In this document: piece after piece, positions 9,381 through 18,142 of the stretch
How positions within the stretch are numbered: the first letter of the stretch is position 1
Layout: the number at the start of each line of letters is the position of its first letter
Source of the DNA: Ascidiaceihabitans donghaensis
GTDB lineage: Bacteria > Pseudomonadota > Alphaproteobacteria > Rhodobacterales > Rhodobacteraceae
Direction: 5' to 3'
NCBI RefSeq assembly: GCF_900302465.1
Contig: NZ_OMOR01000001.1
Location: forward strand, 1,736,001 to 1,800,000
DNA: 64,000 nucleotides
Translations under genes and position numbers: made by a program
The notes under the pieces: generated by a model
The model's input: the letters and a program-made list of their open reading frames with translations, nothing else
Database searches by the model: none
Told to the model about the DNA's origin: nothing

Positions 9381-10292
9381 ATGCAAGAAAATGCACTCGA
9401 AACCGCCCGCGCCGTGGCCCGTCCATCGCGTGAAGCCATGTTGCAACGCCACCCTTCGGTGAGCACGTTCTGGAACCAGAACAGCGATATGTTCGCGCAG
9501 GCTTGGGCCGAATGGGAAATGACAGCCGATGCCGGGGCGCCGACGCTTGAAAGCGCACTTTACGATGAAAAGCTGCGTTCGGCAGTCGATGCCGCTTGGA
9601 GCGATCCAACCAAGGAAGGTGCGGTGCGCGACCTTTGGAAAGAAGTGTTTCCGGGCGTCTACAAAACCCAGTTCTTCGACCCCGAAAAGCTACAAACGCT
9701 GCGGGCATACCTTGACGCTGCGGCAAAGGCGGATATTCCGCTGCGGCCGCCTTACGGGATCTCTTTGAACAGGGGCGGTGCGATGCTTGACACCCGGTCC
9801 GAAGGGTATCTGGCCGCGCCCGGCTTTCAAGAATTCTACACCGGGTTGATGGACCGTTACATGCGCCCCGTCTCTCGGATGCTGTTTCCGGATGTAATAG
9901 GCTATGACACGCAAACTTTCGGGTTTTCGATCCAATGGCAGGCGGATGCCGATACGTCGTTACGGGCGCACACCGATGCGTCGTCAGTCACGCTAAACAT
10001 CAACCTTAACCTTCTTGGCGAAGACTTTTCAGGTTCTGGCGTGCGGTTCTTTGATCATGCAACGCGGCAAGTGAGCGAGCTGTTCTTCGAGCCGGGCACC
10101 GCATTGATCCACCACGGAACTGTGCCACATGAATCTATGCCAATCACCCAAGGCGAGCGGTCGAATTTCGTGCTGTGGCTTTATGGCGAGAACGGTCAGA
10201 TCCCACCACGAAACGCGGCACCAAAAGCTGTCAGCGCGGCAGAAAGATGGATGTTGCCAACCGCAAAAAGTGATGGGTTCGCGCCGTTCTGA
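9381..10292 (+). CDS. Putative 2-oxoglutarate/Fe(II)-dependent oxygenase
   Basis: A 303-residue protein not recognised as a named enzyme. The C-terminal half has the layout of a double-stranded beta-helix dioxygenase: LRAHTDASSVTLNINLN (the HxD pair), GVRFFDH, then LIHHGTVPHESMPITQGERS (distal His and the Arg that would hold the 2-oxoglutarate carboxylate) and NFVLWLYG. The first 130 residues are helical and unassigned. I chose the ATG at 9381; a longer reading starts 57 bp earlier. It ends the LysR-linked gene set and is followed by a strong hairpin at 10320. Confidence 0.65.
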   Translation: MQENALETARAVARPSREAMLQRHPSVSTFWNQNSDMFAQAWAEWEMTADAGAPTLESALYDEKLRSAVDAAWSDPTKEGAVRDLWKEVFPGVYKTQFFDPEKLQTLRAYLDAAAKADIPLRPPYGISLNRGGAMLDTRSEGYLAAPGFQEFYTGLMDRYMRPVSRMLFPDVIGYDTQTFGFSIQWQADADTSLRAHTDASSVTLNINLNLLGEDFSGSGVRFFDHATRQVSELFFEPGTALIHHGTVPHESMPITQGERSNFVLWLYGENGQIPPRNAAPKAVSAAERWMLPTAKSDGFAPF

Positions 10293-10319
10293 GCCGTGCG
10301 TATAACCATCATCACATTT

Positions 10320-10352
10320 TTTTGGGCAGTCTCAAAAAGAGGCTGCCCAAAA
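10320..10352. terminator. Long hairpin after the oxygenase gene
   Basis: Two 14-base arms (TTTTGGGCAGTCTC and GAGGCTGCCCAAAA) pair with only one G-T wobble around a five-A loop. It lies between the oxygenase gene (plus) and the Lrp gene (minus), which converge on it. There is no free T run after the stem on either strand, because the T run pairs with the A run, so it is a terminator-like structure rather than a textbook one. Confidence 0.55.
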
Positions 10353-10491
10353 GCCTATGAACTGGGTCAAAGTCATCGCACATGTCAGTTGCGTCCAAAC
10401 CTGACAATTATACTGCGGCCATTGCTGTGATTGACACGAACATCCCCAATGTCCGGAAGGCTGCCAGTGTGCCCTCGGCTTGATTTTGCCG

Positions 10492-10953
10492 TTACGTATC
10501 GACCGGAAGTGCCCCGGACACTTTCATTTGCCGCAAGATGAAATTGGTGGTGGTTGTGCGCACGACACCAAGTCGCAAAAGGCGGGACATGATGAAGTGT
10601 TCCAAAGCTTCCGGGTCCGTTGCTGCAACTTTGAGGATGTAGTCAAAGTCACCCGTGATGGATGCGCATTCCAGTACTTGGTCGTTGGTCTCAACAAAGG
10701 CATGAAATTTGTCTATCGACACAGCATCATGATTTATCAAAGACACCTGAACATGGGCCAATGCGTTTAACCCCAGCTTTTTGCCGTCCACGATTGCGGC
10801 GTAGCGGGTAATGAAACCTTCGTCTTCTAGTCGCTTCACGCGTCGCCAGCATGGGGACGGAGACAAACCAACGGCATCCGACAGCGCCTGACTGCTGGCA
10901 CGCCCGTCGCGCTGCAAAACCTTCAGGATTAGTTTTTCGAACGGATCAAGAAT
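10492..10953 (-). CDS. Lrp/AsnC-family regulator, apparent ATT start
   Basis: A 153-residue regulator if started at 10953. The winged-helix domain ILKVLQRDGRASSQALSDAV followed by GLSPSPCWRRVKRLEDEGFI, the hinge ITRYAAIVDGKKLGL and the RAM ligand-binding domain (ECASITGDFDYILKV) are typical of Lrp/AsnC. The only ATG/GTG/TTG in frame is TTG at 10917, which would remove the first helix. Just upstream the frame reads LDPFEKLILK, the usual Lrp N terminus, and is closed by a TGA five codons earlier. The best start is ATT at 10953, five bases after GAGGTG. It is divergent from the thiamine-diphosphate enzyme, a likely target. Confidence 0.85.
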   Translation of the reverse strand: MLDPFEKLILKVLQRDGRASSQALSDAVGLSPSPCWRRVKRLEDEGFITRYAAIVDGKKLGLNALAHVQVSLINHDAVSIDKFHAFVETNDQVLECASITGDFDYILKVAATDPEALEHFIMSRLLRLGVVRTTTTNFILRQMKVSGALPVDT

Positions 10954-11082
10954 AAAGTCACCTCATATTGGCTATTTCTGGAAATAATTGGTCCGTAAAT
11001 TACACATTATCCAATGTATGCGACCGATTTACCCCAAATCCAAGTGATAAAATTGTTTCAACTTTGCAGAAAGGGACACTTT

Positions 11083-12705
11083 ATGAGCCGCAAACACTAT
11101 GTCTACCAATCCGTTGCCCGCGCGATCCACGATCACGGGGTGACGACACTGTTCGGGCTTATGGGGGATGCAAACCTGTTTATGGTAGACAGTTTCGTTC
11201 GGGACTGTGGTGGGCATTTTGTGCCAGCGGTTCACGAAGGAAGCACAGTTTTGATGGCGTCTGCTTTTGCACGGGTGTCCGGGGATGTGGGTGTGGCAAC
11301 CGTCACCCATGGGCCTGCCTTGTCAAATTGCCTGACAGCCCTGACCGAAGCCGCGCGAGGCCACGCAGCGATTGTCGTTTTGGCGGGCGATACGCCTGCG
11401 GACAATCCACGCCATTTGCAAAGCATCGATCAACGCGAGATTGTGATTGCCACAGGCGCGGGATTTGAACAGCTTCGTACACCTGACACAGCGGCGCAGG
11501 ACGTTGCGCGCGCATTCTACCGTGCGCAGGTCGAACGCCGCCCCATCGTGCTGAACATGCCTGCAGATTTCATGTGGCAGGAAGCGGAATATGCCAAACA
11601 GGTCCTGAATGTCTTTGCCGCTCCGGGCGATGTTGCACAAAGCGAATTGCTGGACAATGCCATTGGCATGATCGCATCTGCAAGACGGCCCTTGGTTCTG
11701 GCGGGCGGCGGCGCAATTGCTGCGCGCGATCAATTGATCGCGCTGGCGGACCGGTTGGAAGCACCGCTTGCGACGACCCTACAGGCCAAGGGTTTGTTCA
11801 ATGATCACCCTTATAACATTGACATATTTGGAACTCTATCCACGCCGGCGGCCTATGACCTGATCCAGCAATCTGATTGCATACTTTGCTTTGGAACAGC
11901 ACTGCATGATTTTACAACGGATCGCGGCAAACTGATGGCAGGCAAGCGCATCATCCAGATTGATGTGCAGCCGTCGGCAATTGGAGGCGGTTTGCATCCG
12001 GACATCGCATTGGTGGCTGATGCAGGGCTGACCGCCGACAAAATCATGTATTGGCTTGACGAAGCCGAGATCGCGGCAAGCGGTTTCACCGCGGAGCTTG
12101 AGCCCTGGACACTCGCCACACATGAGACCGGACCGCACATCGCGGCTGAGGGGGTTATCAACTACGTGCAGGCTTTAACGCAGTTAGAAGACGCCTTGCC
12201 AAAAAACAAAATTCTGGTCACCGACGGGGGGCGTTTCATGACGGAAGTGTGGTGCCGTGTGTCCGTGCCGGATCCCCAGAGCTTTGTCAGCACCGTCAAC
12301 TTTGGTGCCATCGGATTGGGGTTGCAGGCCGCCGTGGGCGCTGGCGTTGCAGCGCCGGATCGTCCCATTGTTCTTTTTAGCGGCGATGGTGGGTTCATGA
12401 TGGGCGGCATCAATGAGTTCAATACGGCAGTTCGACTTGGTCTTGATCTGATCGTGATCATTGCAAACGATTCTGCTTATGGGGCCGAGCATATCCAATT
12501 TGTTGATCGTAAAATGGACCCCAGTCTAACACAATTCCAATGGCCTTCATTTGCGCAGGTTGCGAAGTCTCTTGGTGGCGAAGGGATTGAAGTGACATCA
12601 AAAGAACAGCTTGAAGGCGCGTTAGAGGCGGTCGCTGATCGCAACAAGCCCATTTTGATCGATTTACGATTGGACCCCAGCGACGTGCCCCGCATGCGCA
12701 TTTGA
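11083..12705 (+). CDS. Thiamine-diphosphate-dependent enzyme (acetolactate synthase-like)
   Basis: A 540-residue enzyme of the acetolactate synthase/benzoylformate decarboxylase superfamily. The N-terminal PYR domain carries the catalytic glutamate in AVHEGSTVLMASAFAR, the central Rossmann-like domain spans roughly residues 190-330, and the C-terminal PP domain has the ThDP/Mg motif GDGGFMMGGINEF ... IVIIANDSAYG. The substrate cannot be told; it lacks enough known specificity residues to call it IlvB, and no IlvH-like regulatory subunit is nearby. The start at 11083 (MSRKHYVYQS) is preceded by AGAAAGGGAC. The divergent Lrp regulator suggests control by an amino acid or 2-oxo acid. Confidence 0.85.
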   Translation: MSRKHYVYQSVARAIHDHGVTTLFGLMGDANLFMVDSFVRDCGGHFVPAVHEGSTVLMASAFARVSGDVGVATVTHGPALSNCLTALTEAARGHAAIVVLAGDTPADNPRHLQSIDQREIVIATGAGFEQLRTPDTAAQDVARAFYRAQVERRPIVLNMPADFMWQEAEYAKQVLNVFAAPGDVAQSELLDNAIGMIASARRPLVLAGGGAIAARDQLIALADRLEAPLATTLQAKGLFNDHPYNIDIFGTLSTPAAYDLIQQSDCILCFGTALHDFTTDRGKLMAGKRIIQIDVQPSAIGGGLHPDIALVADAGLTADKIMYWLDEAEIAASGFTAELEPWTLATHETGPHIAAEGVINYVQALTQLEDALPKNKILVTDGGRFMTEVWCRVSVPDPQSFVSTVNFGAIGLGLQAAVGAGVAAPDRPIVLFSGDGGFMMGGINEFNTAVRLGLDLIVIIANDSAYGAEHIQFVDRKMDPSLTQFQWPSFAQVAKSLGGEGIEVTSKEQLEGALEAVADRNKPILIDLRLDPSDVPRMRI

Positions 12706-12831
12706 ACCGGTTAAAAAGGGGGAAAAGCCCCGATCAAGTCATGACCGTTGTCGGCTTGAGTGTGCCGCTGCCGCGCAAGTCTGGGATGACGGACCACACC
12801 CCGGTAGGGCAGGGCAGGCGCCATGTCTCTT

Positions 12832-13752
12832 TCATTGCGAAGCGCCTTCGCCTTGGGGCGGCAAACACACCAGCGCGCCTTTGTGCTGAACTACCTGTCG
12901 CGCCAATTGACAGCCCCGTTCGATGCCGATCGAAATATCGCGTCCCATAAGGATTTCGGCAAAAACGCCTGCGTTGAAGCTGTCTCCTGCCGCGGTCGTG
13001 TCGATGACATCTGTTACCGGATCAACCGTGACGGTACCGCGCTGGGTTGGCGTTTGGAACACCACCGACTGGTCACTGTTTTTCACCACAATCTGCCGCA
13101 CGCCAATCCCTGCATAACGCTCAATCGTGTCTTGCACGTTGCGATCCCCGAACCATACGGCCTCATCATCATATGACGGCAGCACAAGGTCACAGCAGGC
13201 TGCCGCCTCCATGATCGTTGATGTCATCTGCTGTGTGTCGGTCCACAGACGCGGCCTGAGGTTCGTGTCAAATGCAACCTCTTTACCGTGCCGTCTGGCC
13301 TGCCGCAGCGCTTGAAATAGATTTTCCCGCGACGGCTGATCAAGGATGGCCAGTGTTATGCCGGAATAATAAATGAAATCCGCCTCTGCCATCGCCGTTT
13401 GAAGGGCTGCACCATCAACGGCAAGCTGCCTTGCTGCCGAACTATCGCGCCAATACGAGAAACTTCTTTCACCGTTGTTGAGATGGATCAGATACAGACC
13501 AACTGTCTTGTCGGGGATCACTTGGACAGGCGTGGAATTTATCCCGCTTGCGTCAAAAAACGACTGCATATCTTGTGAAATACTGTCGTCCCCAATCGCT
13601 GTAAAATAGCTGATGTCCAGATCAGGCGCGATTTGGGCCAAATACCAAGCCGTGTTGAAGGTGTCTCCGGCAAAGCCAAGCGTGAAGTCGCGCGGCTGAC
13701 CCGCTGGCGCCAGCTCTGCCATACATTCGCCAATTGCGAGAACACGTTTCAT
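12832..13752 (-). CDS. kdgK: 2-keto-3-deoxygluconate kinase, PfkB family
   Basis: A 306-residue PfkB-family sugar kinase that would phosphorylate 2-keto-3-deoxygluconate (KDG) to KDPG with ATP. Seen: the N-terminal IGECMAELAP and FAGDTFNTAWYLA (sugar-binding GD motif), YFTAIGDDSIS, the anion-hole/catalytic stretch DTTAAGDSFNAGVFA (PfkB signature 2 with catalytic Asp), and FDTNLRPRLW, which is characteristic of KDG kinases. The context of KdgF, an SDR and a TRAP transporter supports uronate breakdown. It is the last gene of the minus-strand operon; only two bases separate it from kdgF. Confidence 0.88.
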   Translation of the reverse strand: MKRVLAIGECMAELAPAGQPRDFTLGFAGDTFNTAWYLAQIAPDLDISYFTAIGDDSISQDMQSFFDASGINSTPVQVIPDKTVGLYLIHLNNGERSFSYWRDSSAARQLAVDGAALQTAMAEADFIYYSGITLAILDQPSRENLFQALRQARRHGKEVAFDTNLRPRLWTDTQQMTSTIMEAAACCDLVLPSYDDEAVWFGDRNVQDTIERYAGIGVRQIVVKNSDQSVVFQTPTQRGTVTVDPVTDVIDTTAAGDSFNAGVFAEILMGRDISIGIERGCQLARQVVQHKGALVCLPPQGEGASQ

Positions 13753-13754
13753 GA

Positions 13755-14066
13755 CTACAAGAAGTCATCGCGGCGCGGGGTAAAGCTGTCCACCAGCATC
13801 CCCGGGGTCAAGCAGACGCAGCCATGGGTTTGACCGGAAGGGATGACAAAACTGTCGCCGGGGCCGAATTCGTGCTCTGTATCACCGAGTGTGAACCGAA
13901 ACCGGCCGCTTTCCACATAAGTTGACTGTACATGTGGGTGATCGTGCAGTGCGCCAATCGCACCAGATGCTTCAAACCGAAAGGCAACGACCATAAGGTC
14001 AGGGTGGTCTGATAGCACCTGACGCGTGACATGGTCACCGGTGGAGACAATTGGAAAATGGGACAC
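13755..14066 (-). CDS. kdgF: KdgF-like cupin (unsaturated uronate linearisation)
   Basis: A 103-residue single-domain cupin. The metal-binding pattern is visible in GALHDHPHVQSTYVESGRFR (cupin motif 1) and FVIPSGQTHGC (motif 2). KdgF converts 4,5-unsaturated monouronates from alginate or pectin to the open-chain keturonate. The proper start is the GTG at 14066, placed seven bases after AGGAG, giving MSHFPIVSTGD; the longer frame from an upstream ATG would overlap the SDR gene. Position between the SDR and kdgK fits the pathway order. Confidence 0.85.
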   Translation of the reverse strand: MSHFPIVSTGDHVTRQVLSDHPDLMVVAFRFEASGAIGALHDHPHVQSTYVESGRFRFTLGDTEHEFGPGDSFVIPSGQTHGCVCLTPGMLVDSFTPRRDDFL

Positions 14067-14082
14067 AGTGTGGCTCCTGACT

Positions 14083-14826
14083 TTAGGAAAATAGCATGCC
14101 GCCATTCAGATCAACATTGGTGCCTGTGACAAAGGCGCTGTCATCGCAAGCAAGGAACAAAACGAGATTGGCCGCGTCATCTACATGGCCCTGACGTTTC
14201 AAGGGTGCATTTGCTTCAAAGCCACGGCGACCCGCATCAGGTGTGTGGATGTTGTGAAAGTCAGTGTCGATCATGCCCGGGCACAAGGCGTTGACGCGGA
14301 TGTCTGGACCAAGTTCTTTGGCCAACCCACGAGTCATCGTCATCACAGCACCCTTGGCTGTGGCATATGCAACAGCCCCCGGTCCACCGCCGTCCCGACC
14401 GGCCTGGCTGGCCAGATTGACGATCGCGCCAGATTTCATCACAGCCAAACAGGCCTGTGTCATAAGAAACGTGCTGGTCACGTTCAGGCTCATGACGGCG
14501 TTCCAATGTTCAACGGGCATCTCGGCAATGGTCTTACGGGCAATCAAACCGCCAGCATTGTTTACAAGAACGTCGACGCTGCCAAATGCTTCGACCGTAT
14601 TTGCAACAAGGGCTTTTACATCGGCTTCCTTGTTTAGATCGCCCTGCATGGCGAAGGCATTGCCTCCGGCTGCTTTGATGGCAGCAACGGTGGCATCGGC
14701 GCCTTCGGAGCTAGAGAAATAGTTGATCGCAACATTGGCCCCTTCAGAGGCCAATTTGGTTGCAACTGCTGCGCCGATGTCGCGGCCTGCTCCGGTAACG
14801 ATTGCGGTTTTGCCTGCAAGTTTCAT
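14083..14826 (-). CDS. SDR, probable uronate-pathway ketoreductase
   Basis: A 247-residue classical SDR: TGAGRDIGAAVA for cofactor binding, VLVNNAGG, the catalytic Ser in IVNLASQAGRD, the catalytic YATAKGAVM and the C-terminal GTNVDLNGGM. In alginate pathways an SDR reduces 4-deoxy-L-erythro-5-hexoseulose uronate (DEH) to KDG; the location between the TRAP transporter and kdgF/kdgK fits that role, but the family alone does not prove the substrate (KduD-like activity is the alternative). Confidence 0.8.
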   Translation of the reverse strand: MKLAGKTAIVTGAGRDIGAAVATKLASEGANVAINYFSSSEGADATVAAIKAAGGNAFAMQGDLNKEADVKALVANTVEAFGSVDVLVNNAGGLIARKTIAEMPVEHWNAVMSLNVTSTFLMTQACLAVMKSGAIVNLASQAGRDGGGPGAVAYATAKGAVMTMTRGLAKELGPDIRVNALCPGMIDTDFHNIHTPDAGRRGFEANAPLKRQGHVDDAANLVLFLACDDSAFVTGTNVDLNGGMLFS

Positions 14827-14920
14827 AGTGATCCTTCCTATAGCGAGAGAGTGACCCCGCCTTTGATTGTTTATGTGTGGGCTGCCGCCGCATGCATAAG
14901 ATATGCGGAGGCGGCCGTTG

Positions 14921-16231
14921 TTATCGGAATGCCCCCGGCATGATCGTTTTCGGAAGCCAGAGAATGATTTCAGGGAATGCGGCCAACAAGATCAAGATGA
15001 TCAGCATCGGCGCAAGAATGAACACAACCTCGCGCAGGACCTGCACGACATTCAGCCCTCCGATTGCTGCTGAGATAAGCAAACACAATCCGTAGGGCGG
15101 GGTGACCAGTCCGAACGCAAGCGAGACAATGCCAATGATGGCGAACGCGATCGGATCAATGCCTCCGGCCTGTGCGACGGGCATAAGGACCGTGCCAAGG
15201 ATGATGATTGTCGGGATCGCATCAATGAACAGACCAAAGACCAAGAACAAAGCCGCGATTAAAAGAGCCGTGCCAAAGGGTCCGAATTCCCATGCGGTCA
15301 GAACACTGACGATCAGGCGTGGTGCGTTATAGAAGGACAACAACCACCCGAACGCCGACGCCGTGCCAATTGCAAAAAGCGAAATCGCAGCAAAGCGTGC
15401 CGTGTCATACAAAATGCCACCGAGGTCTTTGGGGGTGACTGTTTTGTATACAAGCATCCCCAAGATCAGTGCGTAACCTGCGGCGATGATGGCGCTTTCT
15501 GTGGGCGTGACAAGGCCACCAACGATCCCGCCAATCACAAAGACGGGCGTTAACAGCGCCAAAGCAGCCCCTTTTAAAGCGGCCCAAAATTCGGCCCAGT
15601 TGGGGGAAGCTGTGACCGGATAATTGCGGGCCTTTGCAAAGCCGTAGACCGTCGCCATCAAGGCCAGCCCGATCATCAGACCCGGGATTGCACCGCCCAG
15701 AAACAACGCCCCGACAGATACTTGCATGACGCCGCCCCAGACGATCATCAGGATCGACGGTGGAATTATCACCCCCATCACCGAAGAACACGCCGTAATT
15801 GCCACGGCAAAGCGGGTGTCGTAGCCCTCTTTTTGCATCGCAGGGATCAGGATCTTGCCTATGCCTGCCGCATCCGCCGTTGAAGACCCGGAAATGCCTG
15901 CAAACAACATGGATACCGCGACATTCACATGACCCAGCCCGCCGGGCATCCAGCCCGTCAAGACGCGGGCAAGCTCGATCAGGCGGTCGGTGACTTTGCC
16001 TGAATTCATCAGGTTCGCCGCCAATAAAAAGAACGGAACAGCAAGTAGGATGAACGAATTGTAAGACTGGAACATCCGGTCCAGGACAATAAATGGTGTC
16101 AGGCGCAATTCAAGCAGCACAACGGGAATTGTTGACAACCCCAAAGCAAAAGCCACTGGAATGCGGATAAAGATCAAAGCCAAAAATCCAGCGATCAAGA
16201 TGGTCGCCGCGGTTCCTGTGTCTAGTATCAT
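14921..16231 (-). CDS. dctM: TRAP transporter large permease, DctM type
   Basis: A 436-residue inner-membrane protein with about 12 to 13 hydrophobic segments, the normal size for DctM. Typical stretches are LFAGISGSSTADAAGIGKIL, MGVIIPPSILMIVWG, VTPTESAIIAAGYALILG and LVTPPYGLCLLISAAIGG. It uses an ion gradient to import a carboxylate delivered by the DctP protein. Its start overlaps the end of dctQ by four bases. Given the neighbours, the cargo is probably an (oligo)uronate or its breakdown product; that is inference. Confidence 0.92.
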   Translation of the reverse strand: MILDTGTAATILIAGFLALIFIRIPVAFALGLSTIPVVLLELRLTPFIVLDRMFQSYNSFILLAVPFFLLAANLMNSGKVTDRLIELARVLTGWMPGGLGHVNVAVSMLFAGISGSSTADAAGIGKILIPAMQKEGYDTRFAVAITACSSVMGVIIPPSILMIVWGGVMQVSVGALFLGGAIPGLMIGLALMATVYGFAKARNYPVTASPNWAEFWAALKGAALALLTPVFVIGGIVGGLVTPTESAIIAAGYALILGMLVYKTVTPKDLGGILYDTARFAAISLFAIGTASAFGWLLSFYNAPRLIVSVLTAWEFGPFGTALLIAALFLVFGLFIDAIPTIIILGTVLMPVAQAGGIDPIAFAIIGIVSLAFGLVTPPYGLCLLISAAIGGLNVVQVLREVVFILAPMLIILILLAAFPEIILWLPKTIMPGAFR

Positions 16232-16722
16232 GACGGGGTTCCTTCGCGGCTGCGAAATGCTGTGAAGGTTTCAAACAAACGGTAACCTGACAACAAAAGC
16301 CAAAGTCCGCCTGCGATTGGCACAGAAATATGTGTGATCATCAGATTTGCGCGCATCATGACCGACCGCTGTTTGCCGCCAAATTCGGCATATTCAATGC
16401 CGTAGAACAGGAACAAAGCCCCAAAAACCATGATCGCGACATGGACGACACCGTCTTGTACCAAACGCGCGAAAGGCCCCTTGGCATCTCGGGTGATGCG
16501 GACGTCAAAATGTGTGCCATCCCAGACGGCGACGACTGAACCGATCATGACGATCCAGATAAACAAGAAGGTCGCCAGTTCTTCGGTCCAAAGAAATGTC
16601 GGGATCAATCCCGTATAGCGAGAGACAACCTGCATCGCGACTGGAACGGCAAGTGCGCCCATCAAAACGCCAAGCAGAATACGAAGCCCTTTGCAGAACT
16701 TATCAAGAAATCGTCCAAACAT
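16228..16722 (-). CDS. dctQ: TRAP transporter small permease, DctQ type
   Basis: A 164-residue membrane protein with four hydrophobic segments (around LLGVLMGALAVPVAMQVV, FLFIWIVMIGSVVAVWDG, VHVAIMVFGALFLFYG and ISVPIAGGLWLLLSGYRL). FLWTEELATFLFIW and GTHFDVRI are typical of the DctQ family. It starts at the ATG at 16722; a longer reading adds 13 residues with no support. It pairs with DctM (4-bp overlap) and lies 96 bp after dctP. Confidence 0.9.
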   Translation of the reverse strand: MFGRFLDKFCKGLRILLGVLMGALAVPVAMQVVSRYTGLIPTFLWTEELATFLFIWIVMIGSVVAVWDGTHFDVRITRDAKGPFARLVQDGVVHVAIMVFGALFLFYGIEYAEFGGKQRSVMMRANLMITHISVPIAGGLWLLLSGYRLFETFTAFRSREGTPS

Positions 16723-16818
16723 GATCTGCCCTAATTCGCAGTGGGACGCGGCTGGCCGCATCCAGAGTTTGCGTCAACGGGCGGAGGAAAAACCGTTCTC
16801 CGCCCGTCAACCGGGAGA

Positions 16819-17802
16819 TCACATACCGCGAACGTTTTCGAGAAGCTCTGTCGCACCAAGCTGAGCCGCATAGGCGTCCTGAACCGGTCCTACCAATTCA
16901 AGCATTTGCTCACGGCCTTCAAATTTATGGATCACAACCTGACCGGCTGCTTCCATTTCTTTCAAGATTTCACCGTCTGCACCGGATTCCAATGCACGAC
17001 CAAACGCACCTGCTTCGGCACCTGCCGTTTTGATGGCTTCCTGAAGGTCAGCGTCCAGCGCATCAAAAACTTTCGCAGAGAACACAATGGGGCGCACTGT
17101 AATTGTGTGCTGTGTCAGCGAAATATGCGGGGCAACTTCGTAGAACTTCAGGTTCTGGATCGACGCCGCTTCGTTTTCAAAGCCTGCAATCACGCCCGTT
17201 TGGATTGCATTGTAGACTTCATTGTACGCAATCGCTGCTGGTGCAGCCCCAACGGCATCAAACGTTTGTGCCTGAATAGGCGCACCCATAACGCGCATAC
17301 GGTGATCGGCAAGTTCTTCCATGCTGGTGATTGGCTCGGCTGAGACCAGGTTGCGGACGCCTCCGCCATGGTAACCGACGATCACGATGCCCGCCGCTTC
17401 ACGCAGGTCCGCTTCGAGGGGGGCAAATGCATCCGAAGACAAGACCGCATTCCAATGATCCAAATCGCGGAATAGGAACGGCATGTCCATCAGGGGAATA
17501 GAGTCAGAGAAGACGGCCATGTTTGAAGGCGCGAGGATCGTGTAATCCACTGCGACACCCTGATTGAGGTAAGTCACATAATCGGATTCGACCCCCAATT
17601 CACCATTCAAGCGCAGGTCAAATGACACATCGCCATCGTAGTTTTCTGCCACGAGACGTTCGAATTCACGCATCGTTTTTGTGAACGCATGGTCTTCGTC
17701 AAACATGCTGGCGCCGCGCAAAACGGTTTCAGCGTTCACTGCCGTAACGGAGCCAAGTAAGGCAGCCGAAACGGCCATGGTTTTTAGCGAAAAATTGAAC
17801 AT
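16819..17802 (-). CDS. dctP: TRAP transporter solute-binding protein, DctP type
   Basis: A 327-residue periplasmic protein. The ATG at 17802 opens a clear signal peptide (KTMAVSAALLGSVTAVNA, cleavage before ETVLRG). Family features include FERLVAENYDGDVSFDLRLN, the conserved ADHRMRVMGAPIQAQTFDAV segment with the Arg that binds the ligand carboxylate, AYNEVYNAIQTGVIAGFENE and YEVAPHISLTQHT. The last pattern occurs in DctP proteins of uronate transporters, which agrees with the operon. The frame continues 49 codons upstream without support. First gene of the operon. Confidence 0.92.
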   Translation of the reverse strand: MFNFSLKTMAVSAALLGSVTAVNAETVLRGASMFDEDHAFTKTMREFERLVAENYDGDVSFDLRLNGELGVESDYVTYLNQGVAVDYTILAPSNMAVFSDSIPLMDMPFLFRDLDHWNAVLSSDAFAPLEADLREAAGIVIVGYHGGGVRNLVSAEPITSMEELADHRMRVMGAPIQAQTFDAVGAAPAAIAYNEVYNAIQTGVIAGFENEAASIQNLKFYEVAPHISLTQHTITVRPIVFSAKVFDALDADLQEAIKTAGAEAGAFGRALESGADGEILKEMEAAGQVVIHKFEGREQMLELVGPVQDAYAAQLGATELLENVRGM

Positions 17803-17985
17803 TCTATCCTCCCAGATCAGGTTCAAAACTTTTTTGGCCCGCCTTTTTGGGCCGGCAATCTGTGCGAAGGCGGTTTGGAATGGCAAGCCAGATCGGCAAC
17901 AAATCCCTTTGCGGGCAATCGTTGCTTTCCTCCCTGACAAGCGCGGCACCTCGTCCTTCGCTCATGGGGCAATCAAGACTCCATC

Positions 17986-18077
17986 TGGGATACTAGTCAA
18001 CATATAAATTTCGTCGTGCAATAAAAATTGGGATATTTCTTAAACAAATATGGGAATTTTTGACTTCTAGTATCCCA
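17986..18077. promoter_or_regulatory. Inverted operator-like pair between dctP and the GntR gene
   Basis: TGGGATACTAGTCAA at 17986-18000 is mirrored by TTGACTTCTAGTATCCCA at 18060-18077: the complement of the second is TGGGATACTAG followed by AAGTCAA. Both are centred on CTAG, and related GGGATA and GGGAAT sequences lie between them. The position in the divergent promoter region of the TRAP operon and a GntR-FCD gene makes these good candidates for regulator binding sites, possibly acting by looping. Confidence 0.6.
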
Positions 18078-18142
18078 ATTTTACCCTATGATTCCAATTA
18101 AATTTCTGCGACACTGCATCGAAATTGAGGTTTAAAACGACT

